A DNA stretch of 64,000 nucleotides, from assembly GCF_010093535.1 (NCBI RefSeq), contig NW_022985165.1, forward strand, positions 2,112,769 to 2,176,768. Reading direction: 5' to 3'. This stretch comes from Lindgomyces ingoldianus (Eukaryota; Ascomycota; Dothideomycetes; Pleosporales; Lindgomycetaceae). The stretch's first letter is position 1. Each line of letters begins with the position of its first letter. Positions 11,170-22,841 of the stretch are shown here, piece by piece. Under the pieces are notes generated by a model. The model had not been told where the DNA came from, ran no database searches, and saw only the letters and a list, made by a program, of their open reading frames with translations. The translations under genes and the position numbers were made by a program.

Positions 11170-13146
11170 CTACCATTCCTCAATCTCCCCCGGTTTCGGC
11201 GGCTGCACTCTCACAATCTTATCACAATTGAGCAAACACAACGGATCGAACGCCAGCTTCAGCCTCCTCATAGTGTCAACAGTGGCCTCGCCCAGCTCAT
11301 GTGGTAGATAATCTCGTTTGACGAGACCGATTCCGTGTTCGCCGGTGGCCGTGCCTTCCAGTTCGATTGCGCGTTTGACCATTTCATGGACCAGTTCCGA
11401 GGCCTTTGCATGTTCAGTGTGTTTGTTGTAGAGGATGATAGCTGCGACGGTGAGCTGGTGATACAAATTGGATGCTCAGTGCTTTCTAGAAACGACTAAA
11501 AGGTTTGAAGGGGACTGGGAGTGTCTGGGGAAGTATGGTAGCACTCACAATGGAAATTCCCGTCACCAACATGCCCGACAATACTCCCGAGCAACCCACT
11601 CCTCCTGATATTCTCCTTCGTCTCATCCACAATCTCCGGCAGCTTCGAAATGGGGACCGCCACGTCCGTCGTCCAAACTGCCATGTCATCGCCCTCCATC
11701 TTCGCCATCACACTCCACAGCGCTTCTTTCCGCGCACTCCACAGCTCTTCCCTCTCCTGCTCGCTTTTCGCAAATTCGAACGACTGGGACCCGGCTTGCT
11801 TGGCCAGTTTCTGCACCTGTCCGATCTGCTCTTTGACCGCGGAAGGTGTACCTGCGAATTTGAAAAAGAGGGTGGGGAAGGGACTCCATTCTTTGGCCGT
11901 CATTCCGGCGTCATTGATGCATTGCATTTGGACGTCATCCAGAATTTCGATGGCGGCGATGGGGACACCAGCTCCGACGACCTTGAACACGCAGTCTGCA
12001 GCTTCGCGGACAGTCTTGAATGCGCAGACGGCAACACTGGTGTGTTGAGGTTTAATGGTGACTTTGAGGGTGGCTTCAGTCACGAGGCCGAGCGTGCCTT
12101 CACTGCCAATGAACATTCGTGTTAGGTCGTATCCCGCTGAGGATTTTCGCGGGCGTTGGCGCGTTTTGATGACAGTGCCATCCGCGAGGACGACAGTCAG
12201 AGAGAGAACCCAGTCTTTCATCGTCCCGTAGCGATATGCGTTTGTGCCGGAGCAACCAGTGCCCACCATGCCCCCGATCATAGCTCCTGGTCCAGGGTCC
12301 GGAGGGAAGAACAAATTGAACTTGGATAGCTCTTCATTCAGCAGTTCCCAGCCCACAGCTGGCTGCACTACGACATCCAGATCCTCCTTATGCAGCGCGA
12401 TGATCTTATCCATACGTGAGAAGTCAACACAAATCCCCCCTCTTGTTGCAGCAAAATGTCCTTCCAGACTTGTGCCCCCTGAGTATGCAGTAACTGGTAT
12501 TCGCCTCTCATTACAGACTTTCATGATGGCGCTAACTTCGTGAGTGGATTTCGGCTTGACGACGCAGAACGGCACATCTCCTGGTGCGGCAGGATGCGAA
12601 GACCATGATGATCCAGAATGCGATTCTAGCTCCGATCGTTCGATCGTGATATTTTCCTTCCCTACAATATCCCTAAAGTCCGTCCACGCGGCCTCCATAT
12701 TCGTTTGCGAGATGTTATGTCTTGGTGGCACCGTCTCAAAAAGCGGAGTCGTGGAGGTTTCGGAAGGAGGCTTCGGAAGGGCTTGGCCCCAGTAATAGCC
12801 TACAGCAGCAGCAATAACCATAACTACAAGGCGCATTAATTGACATGTTAATTGGGGGAGGTTTTGGGGATGATTGCGTACCCGTTATCGTCCCCGCATA
12901 TCTCCTCCGCGACGACAGAACCACTCTCTGGGAAAGTTGGTGCTGTTGCTCTCTTTCCCTTTTTACTCGGTCATACACACTCTCCCAGACTTGGTAGTGA
13001 AAGGGAGTGTCTGTCTTTTTATCCTTCTCCTCGCTCGCCCATCTACGCTGGAATCGCACTGGGCAGAATGGGATCACTGTCGCGACGGAGCGTCTAGACG
13101 CGCTCCGAAGAGCAATTGGAGTTCGCGGTAAGTGTCGTAAAGACAT
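11170..13146 (-). CDS. DLD1: Mitochondrial D-lactate dehydrogenase (cytochrome), FAD-dependent, 3 exons
   Basis: Exons 13146-12882, 12823-11549 and 11441-11170 give 603 residues, close to yeast Dld1 (587). The introns are 58 and 107 nt, and the acceptor at 11442 is fixed by restoring GDGNFHSIILYNKHTEH. The N-terminus (MSLRHLPRTPIALRSASRRS) is a typical Arg/Ser mitochondrial presequence. A single membrane segment (VMVIAAAVGYYW, about residue 90) fits an inner-membrane enzyme facing the intermembrane space. The FAD_binding_4 domain (about 170-340) shows PVTAYSGGTSLEGH, GAMIGGMVGTGCSGTNAYRY and IGSEGTLGLVTEATLK. The FAD-oxidase C domain shows GHVGDGNFH and the terminal EHGIGLVKRDYL and PLCLLNCDKIVR. 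It oxidises D-lactate to pyruvate and passes electrons to cytochrome c. A glycolate-oxidase-like relative (Dld2/Dld3 type) is less likely because of the membrane anchor. Confidence 0.93.
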
Positions 13147-13968
13147 TATGAATAGAAGAGAATAAGGAGCATGGCGTTCATACCGGGGGGCTGTGAGCGT
13201 GGGGACAGCTCTTGAAGCTTTGAGATTAGATCTGCAAGCGCAGATCTTCCTCGGCTGATGTTCGGAGGAAGGGCTGCTACCTCGAACCAGGTCAGTGGCT
13301 CCTCGGCAGACATTGTGTATGCGTCGTCACAACCAGTCTGGGGGAGGAGGTATGGGAATAGAAATATGTATGCAATTGTAACAGCTCAATGGCTTAATGC
13401 CAGAGCATCGGAAAAAGCCAATCTCAGAACCCAAGACCTAACCCATGTAAGAATCCTAGCACCAACACTAGTATCCAAGCACGCACACAGTGCTACTCTA
13501 CCATGTAGGAAGTACGCCGGCCCCATACCCTGAACCCAAATTGAGAAGTCCACGAGCGAGTCGTGGCCGAGGCCGAAGCCACCCAATGCGCCAGGATAAG
13601 GATATAAATCTCCTTAATGATATGATCCCATGTAGACTCGAGAAACATGCCCGCGATGAATGCAGCGCAAAGGATAGGAAGAAAGCCATTGCATCATAAA
13701 AACCGTCACCGTGAAGCCAAACGCCATGCTGGAACCTAAAGAACGCAAACCCAAAGGGCATTAGAGAGGGTGGTTGTGGATGCCATGCACCTCTCCAAGT
13801 ATCCGTAGAAATACTTAAGGCAGAGAAACGGATAAGAACGGGAATGGTCTTCTGCAATATGTATTGAGAGAGCCGATGCAAGTCATCCCAAGTGATTGCC
13901 TGTGGACTGGTGTGCGAGTAATGTGGCGCTGGCTACAAGCATTTCTGCATGTGGCGGAAACCAACCAC
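13147..13968. other. Intergenic region, no supported gene
   Basis: This is the upstream flank of DLD1 (from 13147) and the 3' flank of the serine-rich gene (up to 13968). A 127-codon minus-strand frame at 13881-13498 has a Phe/Ser/Arg-rich composition, no motif and no recognisable homologue, and I do not accept it as a gene. Confidence 0.45.
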
Positions 13969-15255
13969 TCACGAACTCATATGCAACTTCCTTGAAAGTC
14001 GTAGCAACCTGGTCTTAAACCAGGTCACGAATCGAAGCCAGCGACCTTTAGCCGCTCTGGTCTTCGTGACTTGGGGCGCTGCTCCGCTGATCTTCTCGGG
14101 CTCAACAGAGATCACATGGGTAGGAAGCGAACGGCTATGGGCTTGACGATGGTCTGAATACTGTCTGCCGCTAATTGACGGCCGTGGGGTCGACCTCTCG
14201 TTGGTATTGGCATCGGATGTGCTTCGGCCGCGCTTGTGTTCCTTTTTCTCTTGCGCATCAGACTTACGCCTCTGCCGCTCTTCCTTCCTGTATTGCTTAC
14301 GAATGTCTTTCTCCGCTTGCCGGGTAGCCTCCTTCTCGTACTTTCGCTCCTTTGCTCCTTCCTTCTCGTTGAAAGCCTGCCGCGCCGCACGGATAGAAGC
14401 AGCACGTGAAGTCGGATCCACATTTGCAGGCGAGTCCCTGCCGCCACGGATGAATCCGAAGGCCTTGTCGAAGGAAGTCCGGGAGCTCGGCGAAGTTGTG
14501 TCTATGGATTTGAGCGTGTCCCCGCGCGATCGTGAGGGAACGACAGGCGAAGTGAGAGAAACTGCGGATTGTGAATAGCTCCCGAGCCGTGTGGAGGAGC
14601 CGGTGGTGTGGATGCGTAATGGCGGGGACACGCCCGGCACCGAAGACACCGACCCTGATCGGCGAGCGGGGTCAAACATGTTCTGTCGTAATCGAAGCTC
14701 CTCATCTGTCATGATATCATCCACCTCATTTTCGCTTCCCATGACAGACGAGGGAGTGGACTTGGAGATGGGTGGTGTGTATGGACGGGGTGTTTGGCGG
14801 ATGGAAGGCATGTAGGGGGCCGTGGGCCGCTGCAGGCTGGACGTCGTCGAGAACTGTGATGTGTTGGAGGTGGAGCGATTGTGACGATGGCGACCATTCA
14901 CGGGTGCAAAGCTGACATCGGTGACGGATCGCGGGTTGCCGCCATAGTCGGAGATACCCAGGCCGGCCAGTCCTTCGTTCTCGGCAGCAGGGCGTGACAG
15001 GTCAAGCGCATTGCTGTCCTTGGAGGAGAGCTTGCGCAGGTAGGGTTTGATCTTGCTCGAGGAAGTCGCGGCGGGCATGGGGCGGGCAGGGTCGGTCCAG
15101 GGTTCTTCATACGTGACTTTGGGCGTCTCCGAACGGTTAAAAGTGAAGGCTGGCGAGTCGGACAGCAGGCTGAGGGGACTTGTAATGGACGAGGCTGAGT
15201 TGCCGCGTTTGTGCAGGCGGCCATGGCTCGAGGGCGCATGCACTCTCGCGGCCAT
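13969..15255 (-). CDS. Conserved-looking fungal protein of unknown function, serine-rich with a basic coiled region
   Basis: An uninterrupted frame of 428 residues starts at the first ATG after a stop-rich region (MAARVHAPSSHGRLHKRGNS). I do not recognise the family. Residues 1-280 are low-complexity Ser/Thr/Pro with repeated RSxS-type phosphorylation-like sites and short ordered islands (KIKPYLRKLSSKDSNALDLS, then DDIMTDEELRLRQNMFDPAR). Residues about 290-345 form a strongly charged, probably helical stretch (AFNEKEGAKERKYEKEATRQ, followed by DIRKQYRKEERQRRK). The C-terminus ends in an amphipathic basic-aromatic helix (GRWLRFVTWFKTRLLRLSRK) that could bind membrane; that is inference. There is no signal peptide or transmembrane segment. 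Codon use and composition match the neighbouring genes, which supports a real gene. It shares the 1.2-kb upstream region divergently with the cupin gene. Confidence 0.72.
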   Translation of the reverse strand: MAARVHAPSSHGRLHKRGNSASSITSPLSLLSDSPAFTFNRSETPKVTYEEPWTDPARPMPAATSSSKIKPYLRKLSSKDSNALDLSRPAAENEGLAGLGISDYGGNPRSVTDVSFAPVNGRHRHNRSTSNTSQFSTTSSLQRPTAPYMPSIRQTPRPYTPPISKSTPSSVMGSENEVDDIMTDEELRLRQNMFDPARRSGSVSSVPGVSPPLRIHTTGSSTRLGSYSQSAVSLTSPVVPSRSRGDTLKSIDTTSPSSRTSFDKAFGFIRGGRDSPANVDPTSRAASIRAARQAFNEKEGAKERKYEKEATRQAEKDIRKQYRKEERQRRKSDAQEKKEHKRGRSTSDANTNERSTPRPSISGRQYSDHRQAHSRSLPTHVISVEPEKISGAAPQVTKTRAAKGRWLRFVTWFKTRLLRLSRKLHMSS

Positions 15256-16451
15256 GGTGCGGGTGGTGATGAAGCGTGCTGACTCTGCTGCTGATGGTTG
15301 AGGCGCGCTGGAGCATGCCAGAGTCGAGGTAAATAGCGGGTCTCGGCGGGGTTGAAACCAACCTCACCAAGCCAACATGGACATGGCTCCAGCGCGGCGG
15401 AAAGATCGGAACGAGATCAGTGGCGAATCTCTGGCAGGTGCACGCTGTTGAGGGTGGCCCGCAGGCGGACTCGTGGTCGGGAGTGTTGATCCTGAACCAG
15501 GAGATATAACCAGAGCGACAGTGGGCGAGGGAGCGGCGCTGGAAGCTCAAGACTCAGGGCTGCGCGTCAACGTAATCGCCAGACATCAGCCCAGCAGGCG
15601 TACCACGGACGGCTTTTAAGCTGGACAGCGAGGCGGAGAAACCTTGGGCGCTGCCTCAGGTGAGGGGAAGAGCGGAGTAGATGTTTTATCTGGGACGAGA
15701 TACAGTCTTAAGGATCAGGTTGCTGGTGAGTAAGGATGATGGCGCCGGCACACAAAGCACCTCTCCATCCCGCAGCGTCCGAGGCACAAGCCAGCCGGCA
15801 AGTATGTGTTGCTTTGCTCACCGCACACTTCGCATTCCTCGCTAGCACCTGTGAGGGAATCATGCATCGTCTGGCGACCTCTCTTCTTCGCAAGCGGTGC
15901 GCAGCGTCGACCAGGGCTTGATTTGGCAGGTTGTTGTTTACAAAAAGAGACCTTCTTACTTGATACGCCGTTTCGCATCGTGTGATGAACCCTTGCACCA
16001 AAAACAGGGCTTATTCTTTGCTTCAATTCACCGGTCGGACGAGGCAAAGCATCGCCATTTGTTCATACCCATCTGGTCTCAACTTGCGAAGGCTGCGCTG
16101 GCCCAGAGGCTGTCAGCATATCAAATTTGCAGCTTCCCGGGTGGGGGTTAACTTTTCCCACGGGCTTCAGTATTCCACCGTTGGCTAGCGCGGCATGGCT
16201 GGCTGGTGTTGTTCGGCGACGCCTTCTCCACGAAACACATGTCAAGGATTCCCCCAATCTCGGTCCTCAGATCACGCATGCCAGCCTAGAACCGCCCGCG
16301 CATCGTCGCCAACCCTAGTTGATCTCGTCAACTGCCTCAAGCTGACACTCTATCTTGGAAGTTAGCACAATATCAACGCCGCTGCACCACTCCAATTGTA
16401 TCAGTCTTATCACGGTACCTCATCAATCCTCCGCGCAGCCCACGCTATACC
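15256..16451. other. Divergent promoter region between the serine-rich gene and the cupin gene
   Basis: About 1.2 kb separates the two divergent start codons. It is of normal composition, with pyrimidine-rich stretches close to the cupin start (about 16330-16440). Several short open frames on both strands lack motifs. No core promoter element can be assigned with confidence; fungal promoters rarely show one. Confidence 0.45.
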
Positions 16452-17156
16452 ATGGTGCCTCACATGCCAGAGATTTATCAACTCTCTCCCACCTCTCATG
16501 TCCCCAACTCCCGGTTACCGGCCTTGATCTACCGTTCGGTTCTCCCGGCAGACCCGACTGCTGCATCCACCCGCGAGGCCCTGGAGAAAAACCTCTGGAT
16601 GCAGGGTGGCGTTTTCAAGACCTATCGAGCCCACCATTTCCATTCCGTGACCCACGAATGCTACGCTGTCTTCAAAGGGTCAAGCAAGCTGTTGCTGGGA
16701 CGCGGGCCGCTGGATGGTCCGGAAGAGGGTGGCCTGGAGGTCGACCTTGGAAGAGGAGACATTATTGTTTTGCCTGTATGAGATTGAATTGTGTTTTGTT
16801 CATTTTGATTGCCGATTGATATATTTGTGGGTGAGGCTTTAACCAGTGACTGATTCTGTGCCAGGCAGGTGTCAGCCACTGTTCCATTGCATCGAAGGGT
16901 GAGTATGAGTATGTGGGCTTATATCCAGAGGTGAGTAGGCTGTCGCTGCCAAGGGTCTGGAAATGGATGTGCTTATAGTAGCTTGTCCCAGGGCTCTCCT
17001 CACTGGGACAACAATTTCTGCAAAGCGAGTGCGGAGGAGACAAGCGAGAAGGCTAGAGTGGCCGAGTCCGTCCCGATTCCGGAGTACGATCCTGTCTATG
17101 GGAAAGGTGGTCCGCTGGTAGACATCTGGAGGAAAGCTGCTGCACAGGAGAATTAA
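16452..17156 (+). CDS. Cupin-domain protein (YjlB-like), 3 exons
   Basis: Exons 16452-16775, 16865-16930 and 16992-17156 give 184 residues; introns are 89 and 61 nt (GTATGA and GTGAGT donors, CCAG acceptors). The start may be MVPHMPEI or the second Met at 16464. The protein is one small beta-barrel: SRLPALIYRS, then cupin motif 1 (HHFHSVTHECYAVFKG, with the HxH...E metal ligands) and motif 2 (GDIIVLPAGVSHCS, with the fourth His). It ends GSPHWDNNFCKAS...VYGKGGPLVDIWR. This architecture matches the small stand-alone cupins of the COG4297/YjlB type, for which no reaction is established. All metal ligands are present, so it is probably an active metalloprotein. It lacks a targeting signal, so cytosolic location is inferred. 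Confidence 0.88.
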
Positions 17157-17719
17157 GATTCAGTGAAGCTGGCATCTTCGCACGCACGGTGCAGTGTTCA
17201 ATGGTAAAGGACAGCTTAGAAAAGAGGAAAGAGTGACAGGGTACGCTCCTCAGGACGAGAAAACTTATTGGGAGACTTCCAAGGTCGCCTTTTATATCTG
17301 TAAACAGAGTTCATATACTATCTAAAATGCTTGTTGCTATATTTACTGCTGACTTGAGGTGTTGCGGGCCAAACCACGGGCGAGAGCGCCTGCCGAACTT
17401 GATTCGATTGCACGCCGTGGTGATAGAAGCCGATAGAAGAGCGCAAGGCATCTACTTTGAGTGAACCGAACGGGAATTGAGGGTTCCATGGTGCCGGAGC
17501 TGCTGAGCAACCGCATCACGTGTTTACCACCGCCAAGGCCGGCGGGCGGCGGGCGGCGAACAACGAACTGCCCAAGCTAGAATTCAGCAGGGCTGGTGTT
17601 TTTCTCTAACCCATCTCCCTAATCCCGAACTCAACTCCGCGACATCCACATCAACGTCGCAAACTCACCATCGCCTCCTCCCATCCTCCGTTTCGATCGC
17701 GACATGCCCATTCGCCATC
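17157..17719. other. Intergenic region: cupin 3' flank and NUP2 promoter
   Basis: The AT-rich portion around 17280-17350 is likely the cupin 3' untranslated region. From about 17590 the plus strand turns strongly pyrimidine-rich (repeated CTCC, CATC), a common feature just upstream of highly expressed fungal genes, and leads into the ATG at 17720. No other gene was seen. Confidence 0.5.
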
Positions 17720-18838
17720 ATGTCTAAACGGACCAGCCTTTACGAGCAGGGCGAGAAGGGGAAAGACCAGTATGTCGAGCGCGAGGACCAGGCGCCGGAC
17801 CCTCCAAAGCGCGCGACCGCAGCGCAGATGGCGACGCGAAAGATCAAGACTATCAAGCCCCGTGGGCGGCCAGCCGGCATGAGCTCTAGCTTTTCACAGA
17901 TTGGAGCTTCCAATCCGTTCGCGTTCGGCGCCGTACAAGAACAACACGGCCCAAACCAGCAAGGCGCGTTTGGCAGCACCACGAACAGTTTCCCACCAGC
18001 CCAACTGTCTACCCCAAGCAACCCCTTCGCCAGCTCCTCCTTCTCTGCCCTTGGTGGTAGTAACACCAGCTTCAACCCTCAACCACCGTCCTCTGGCTTC
18101 ACCTTTACGGCCCCTCCACCGCAACAGCAACAGGCCCCGCTGCAACAATTTGCAGTGGACAATCCTTCTAGCACTGTTGGCACCCCTACCCAAACCTCCG
18201 CTCCCAGCAATCCTTTCGCTAGCCCGGCCTTTACTACTCTGCCACAACAGCAACAGGTCCCACAGCAACAGGTACCAGAACAACCCGCTCCAGAACAGCA
18301 AGGCGCGTTTAGCAGAAGCACCAGTGGCTTCCCAATTGGTGGATTCGCAGTCAGCAGGCCTTCTGGTACTTTGGGCACTTCTGCCCAACCCTCTGCACCG
18401 AGCAATCCTTTCACTAGCTCCTCATTACCAGCCTTAAGTGGTGGTAGCAACACTTTCAACACCGGCTTTAATATTCAACCACCACAAGAACAGCAAGCAC
18501 CAGAGCAAAAAATCGCGTTTGGTGGCACCACCACCAGCAGCTTCCCGCCAGCCCAGACCTCTGCGCCAAGCCATCCCTTAGCCAGCTCTTCGTTCCCAAC
18601 CATTGGTGGTGGTAGCAACACTATCAACACCGGCTTTAGCCCTCAATCACAACCACCACCACAAAAACAACAAGCCTCAGAGCCACAAAGCCCGTTTAGC
18701 GGCACCACCAGCGGCCTCCCGCCAGCCCAGACCTCTGCACCAAGCCACCCCTTTGCCAGTTCCACGTTCCTAACCTTTGGAGGTAGTAGCAACACTTTGA
18801 ACACCAGCTTTAATCCTCAACCACCACCACCACCACAA

Positions 18839-18874
<36 letters not shown>

Positions 18875-21800
18875 GCACCAGAGCAGCAAGGTGCGTTTAG
18901 CAGCACCACGAGTAGCACCACGAGCGGCATCCAACTAGCCCTACCCTCCGCTCCGGGCAATCATTTCACGTTCGGTGCATTAGAACAGCCAGCCCCAGAG
19001 CAGCAAGGTGCGTTTGGCGGCAGTACCACGAACAGTATTGCTGTGTCATCCTCATCATCGACGCCGAACCTATCTTTCACCAATCCCACCTCGAGGATGA
19101 TCTTCAGTGGCGCTATCCTTCCTGGCAACGACACCTGGAACCACCATCCTGGGTCTAGCGGCTTTTTGACGTCGCAACCGAAGCAACAGCCGACAACTGG
19201 GAACCAGGCTCAGCCCAACATATTTGCCCCATCATCCACTGGCACATCCCATCCACCCCCGGTAGACAACCAGGAAGGCAATCAGCCATTCGGGGGGTTG
19301 CCGCCCCCACCCCTGGAGCCACAGCCGATTGCATCCATGCCTACACTTACAGGATCCACAGTGCAAGAGTCTTCTAAGGGTTTGCCGAAGGTGCCGAAAG
19401 TACCGAAAGTGCAGGTGGATCCACGATGGACGAAACCATATGTATCGAATGCTACTCATCCTGCAAATATTGACGAGTTGGGCAAGCAATTGATGGACAT
19501 AGTTGCAGAGCTTTCTGTATTGAATCAGAAATTCAAGGACAAGATTATCAATATTCCCACCACTGCAGATTGGTCATCACTGTCAGCATGGCACAGCAAA
19601 ACTTCCACCGAACTTGTCCAGAAAATCACAACGCTCAAGAAACAGAGGGCTCTCACCATGGGCATCACTGGCACAGAATCGAGTTTATCCACGAAGCGAA
19701 AACCTGAAGAGGATCTCAATCACGACAGCCCTGCTACTACATCGTCAAAGAAACCTCGAGGTGGTGATTCCGTCAGTGGGCCAACCGCAAATTCATTTCA
19801 GCCGTCTGAGAGCTCCAGTGGTGTCGCCAACCCCGACGCCCCTGCTACAAAGACCGCGAATATATTCGGCAATGTCCTCAGCAAGTCCATCACATCCACT
19901 TTTGGCAATGCACCTAGCAAGAACGCTGTGCCCTCTTTCGGTTCGGCTGACTCTACTAAAATGTTCAACAAGATTATGCCAAGTGCACCGTCGTCACAGA
20001 AGAATCCGCCATTGTCCAATATGTTCGCAAATGCGTTGAACAGGAGTGCCGGAGCTTTGCCACCTTCCCAATCCACGCCTCAGGTTCCCGTCTTTGGAAA
20101 TGTCAGTACGGGAGGCAGCTTCTTGAGTCAATTCAAGAGCGCAAAGACGGCCGAAGAGCTTGCTGCCGAACGTAAGGCAAAAGCGAAAGCAGAAGATTAT
20201 GATTCCGACGACGAGACTGAGGAACAGTGGTCGGCACGCTATGACGCAGCAGAAGCAGTGAAGCAAAAGGCTGCAATGGCTGCTCCCGGCTTCCAAGTTT
20301 CCATTACCGCAAGCACCTCCAAGGATAAAGACTCCTCTAAATCGGTTTTCAGTATACAGAAAGCTGGTGGTGATTCTTCCAACGGCGAAAATGCTCGTAT
20401 CGCCACAGGTTTTGGTTTTCAGAAGGCCAGTGGTGATTCCTCCAATAACCGCGATAATGCTCGTAGTGCCATGGGTTTTGATTTCCAGAAGGCCAGCGGT
20501 GATTCTTCCAGCAAGGGAAATGCTCACAGTTCGCCGGGATTCAAACCAAGCACAAATTTATTCACCACTCCAAAGCCTGCGAACGGTGCATCCAGCAACG
20601 GTCTGTTTGGTTCGCGGACTGGTAGCCCGGCACCGTCTAGTCCAGGCGGAGGCTCCGTCTTCGATTCCCCTCAGGTTGGTGGCACTCCAGGCGGAAACAT
20701 ATTCGGTCATTTGTCTTCCGGATCCAACAACCAAAACGAGTCTGATGAAGATGATCAAGATTACAAGCAAGGGGAGAATCAACAAGATGATCAAGACTAT
20801 AACGATGAAGATGAAGATGCACAAACGGAGGGGCAGTCACAAGATGGTCCGAGTAGCGATGCTGGTGCCCCAACCTCGGCATCTCAGCGCAAACACGGTG
20901 AATCTGATACCGAATCTGATGAATATCTCGAAGAGACCATGAGGAGAAAGAAGCAGGAGACTGCCGATGCCAAGTCAAGTCTCCACTCCCATATCACGAA
21001 GATCAATTCGTCCGATTTGACCCAATCCGATTCCGAGAAGGACCAAGCGACTCCTAAGCCAAGCCTTGCCTCACGAATCACCAAAACTGACCCGCCTCAG
21101 TTGAACTCTGATAATGATAAGACAGAGACGGATCTCTCATCCTCCGCCAATGACACTAAGAAGAAACCCTTCCAGTTCTTTGACTTCGGTAAAGTCCCCG
21201 ATACTGCACCAATCAAGAAGAACAGCTTCTTTTCCGGCGATCAGACCTTCAAGCCTGGCACTCCCATCAAGTTTGGTGGTGCACCCACTCAACCCAGCAC
21301 AACTCCGTCATTCCTCTTCCAGCCCGCTAGTCCATCTCTTGACTCGTTTTTCAATAATAGTTCTTTCGGCGGCGCCTCAGCCCCAGCTCCTCCGTCGTGG
21401 CTCGCCCCGACTGTTGGCCCCTCGAAAAACAGCTCTTCCATGTCCTCTGTCTTCTCCTCTCGCGCTCCAACCCCCTTGTCTGCCGATGAGACCAGCGGTA
21501 AGGAGTCCAATGCCGAAGAAGCCAACGAAGGTAAAGACGCACAACTCATCCTCAACACCGACTTGACTTCCGAGGAAAAGGCGGATTATGAAATCCTATT
21601 TCACACTCCCGAAGCCATCGCGAAGCACCAAGTTGTCAAGGACGGCAAGAAGACCTGGGAGACGAAGTGCCGTGGACCACTTTGGATGCTGAAGAAGAAA
21701 GACACCGGGAAGGTTCTGATCCGGATTCGTCTCACGAACGGATCCACTCCGGTTAACTGTTTCACTCTCCCAAAGATGGCTACTAAGCTTGCTGGAGATT

Positions 21801-21922
21801 CTAAGAAGATGGTTTATGCGCACCTAACAGGTAAGGAGGGTATGCCGTCTACTTTGCTGTTGAACCTCAAGGACGCGGCAATTGCTATAGAGTTTGAGGA
21901 TATGTATAATAAGAACTTATAG
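17720..21922 (+). CDS. NUP2: Nup2/Nup50-like nucleoporin with Ran-binding domain, intron-less
   Basis: A single frame of 1400 residues. The N-terminus (MSKRTSLYEQ; PPKRATAAQMATRKI; KPRGRPAG) is the Nup50/Nup2 importin-alpha-binding region with NLS-like basic clusters. Residues about 60-480 are a Gln/Pro/Ser-rich field of six or seven degenerate repeats of about 60-70 residues (units with APEQQGAF, PPAQTSAPS, NPFASS and GGSNTFNTGF) and a Gln tract at about 373-385. FG-type dipeptides are sparse here; NPF and GAF variants dominate. KRKPEEDLNH and SSKKPRG (about 655-680) form a second basic patch. Three copies of a FQKASGDSS-type repeat lie at about 875-940, and an acidic stretch (about 1007-1037) follows. 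Residues about 1275-1398 form the RanBP1-type domain (SEEKADYEILFHTPEAIAKH, then GPLWMLKKKDTGKVLIRIRL). It acts on the nuclear basket, releasing cargo from importin-alpha. Fungal Nup2 is usually shorter; the excess lies in the repeats. Confidence 0.92.
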
Positions 21923-22254
21923 TTTGGTACCTTTTTAATAAGTGTTTTGGTACAACGGTTGTAATTAAAACGTTCTTTTTGTTGGTTTTTTAGTGAATGT
22001 TAGCATAGCATGGCATAGCATGGCGTAGTGATTAGGTGGCTGGCTGAATAGCAATTGAAGCATAGGAGTGCCTTGTATAGCAATGGATCTCAGATGCATA
22101 GTTACTTAGCTATGACGGCTAAAGTGAAGTGAATTGTTGTAAAGTAATGTCTGGCAAAGCGTGGAGTAAAAGGCAACCTGAATTTAGATAATGTTAATCT
22201 TAGGATTCTGCTATAACGTATTTCACAAGCGAACGGTCCACAGAAGCAAACTGT
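21923..22254. other. NUP2 3' flank, last ordinary sequence before the repeat compartment
   Basis: Moderately AT-rich, with a short direct repeat of GCATAGCATGGC around 22000-22025. It probably contains the NUP2 3' untranslated region and terminator. The first transposon terminus (TGTTACAAT) follows at 22255. No gene was seen. Confidence 0.5.
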
Positions 22255-22841
22255 TGTTACAATATCTACTTACTGGGTAAGTTGCCGTAGGCGTGGCTTA
22301 TACCGTTCAGTACGCGGGCCGGGGAGATGAGCGATAGGGATGGCGGGGTGAAGGATAGATCGTGTACGTGGGTGTACAGTCCTCGTAACGATATATCCAG
22401 GTGTGGGAGATTGAACCAATTGTGGTTTGCCTTTTACTGCTAGTATAAAGAGGAGGGGAAACAACCTTAAAAGAAGGCAATAAGGGAGTATATATGTAAA
22501 GATATATAATAGTATAGTGTTGTTAGAAACTACTATACTACTTAGTCTATGTAAATAAAGACTAAACGTTAATTACAACCCTCTAAGTAATAGTTAGGAT
22601 TAAGGCTATATACATAAGGTTTAACTGTTCTGTCTATTGTAACTGTTCTGTCTGCAGCGCGGTTACTGTAGTTACTGCGGTCATTGCGGTCCTTGTGCTA
22701 AGCTGTTATCCTTGTTCTAAAGACTTCTAGCTAATCACATGTTCTTCCTGCTGCACTGCTAAGAAGAAGTTCTACTACTAATTATTATATAATCTAGTGG
22801 CTGTCTAACACTTGCTTATAGTCTACTTAGAGACTGTAACA
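22255..22841 (-). repeat. Diverged LTR of gypsy family A (copy A3)
   Basis: The block begins TGTTACAAT and ends GACTGTAACA, the reverse complements of the two ends of the 590-bp LTRs at 43279 and 55717. It is 587 bp long. Internal landmarks are shared in the same order (GTACAGTCCT; a TTGTGGTTTGCC block; CTTAGTCTATGTAAA). It is more diverged than the other copies. The 5-bp flanks do not match, so it is not a clean solo LTR. Confidence 0.7.

Noticed and set aside
13498..13881. 127-codon minus-strand frame upstream of DLD1
   Set aside because: Biased Phe/Ser/Arg composition with no recognisable domain.
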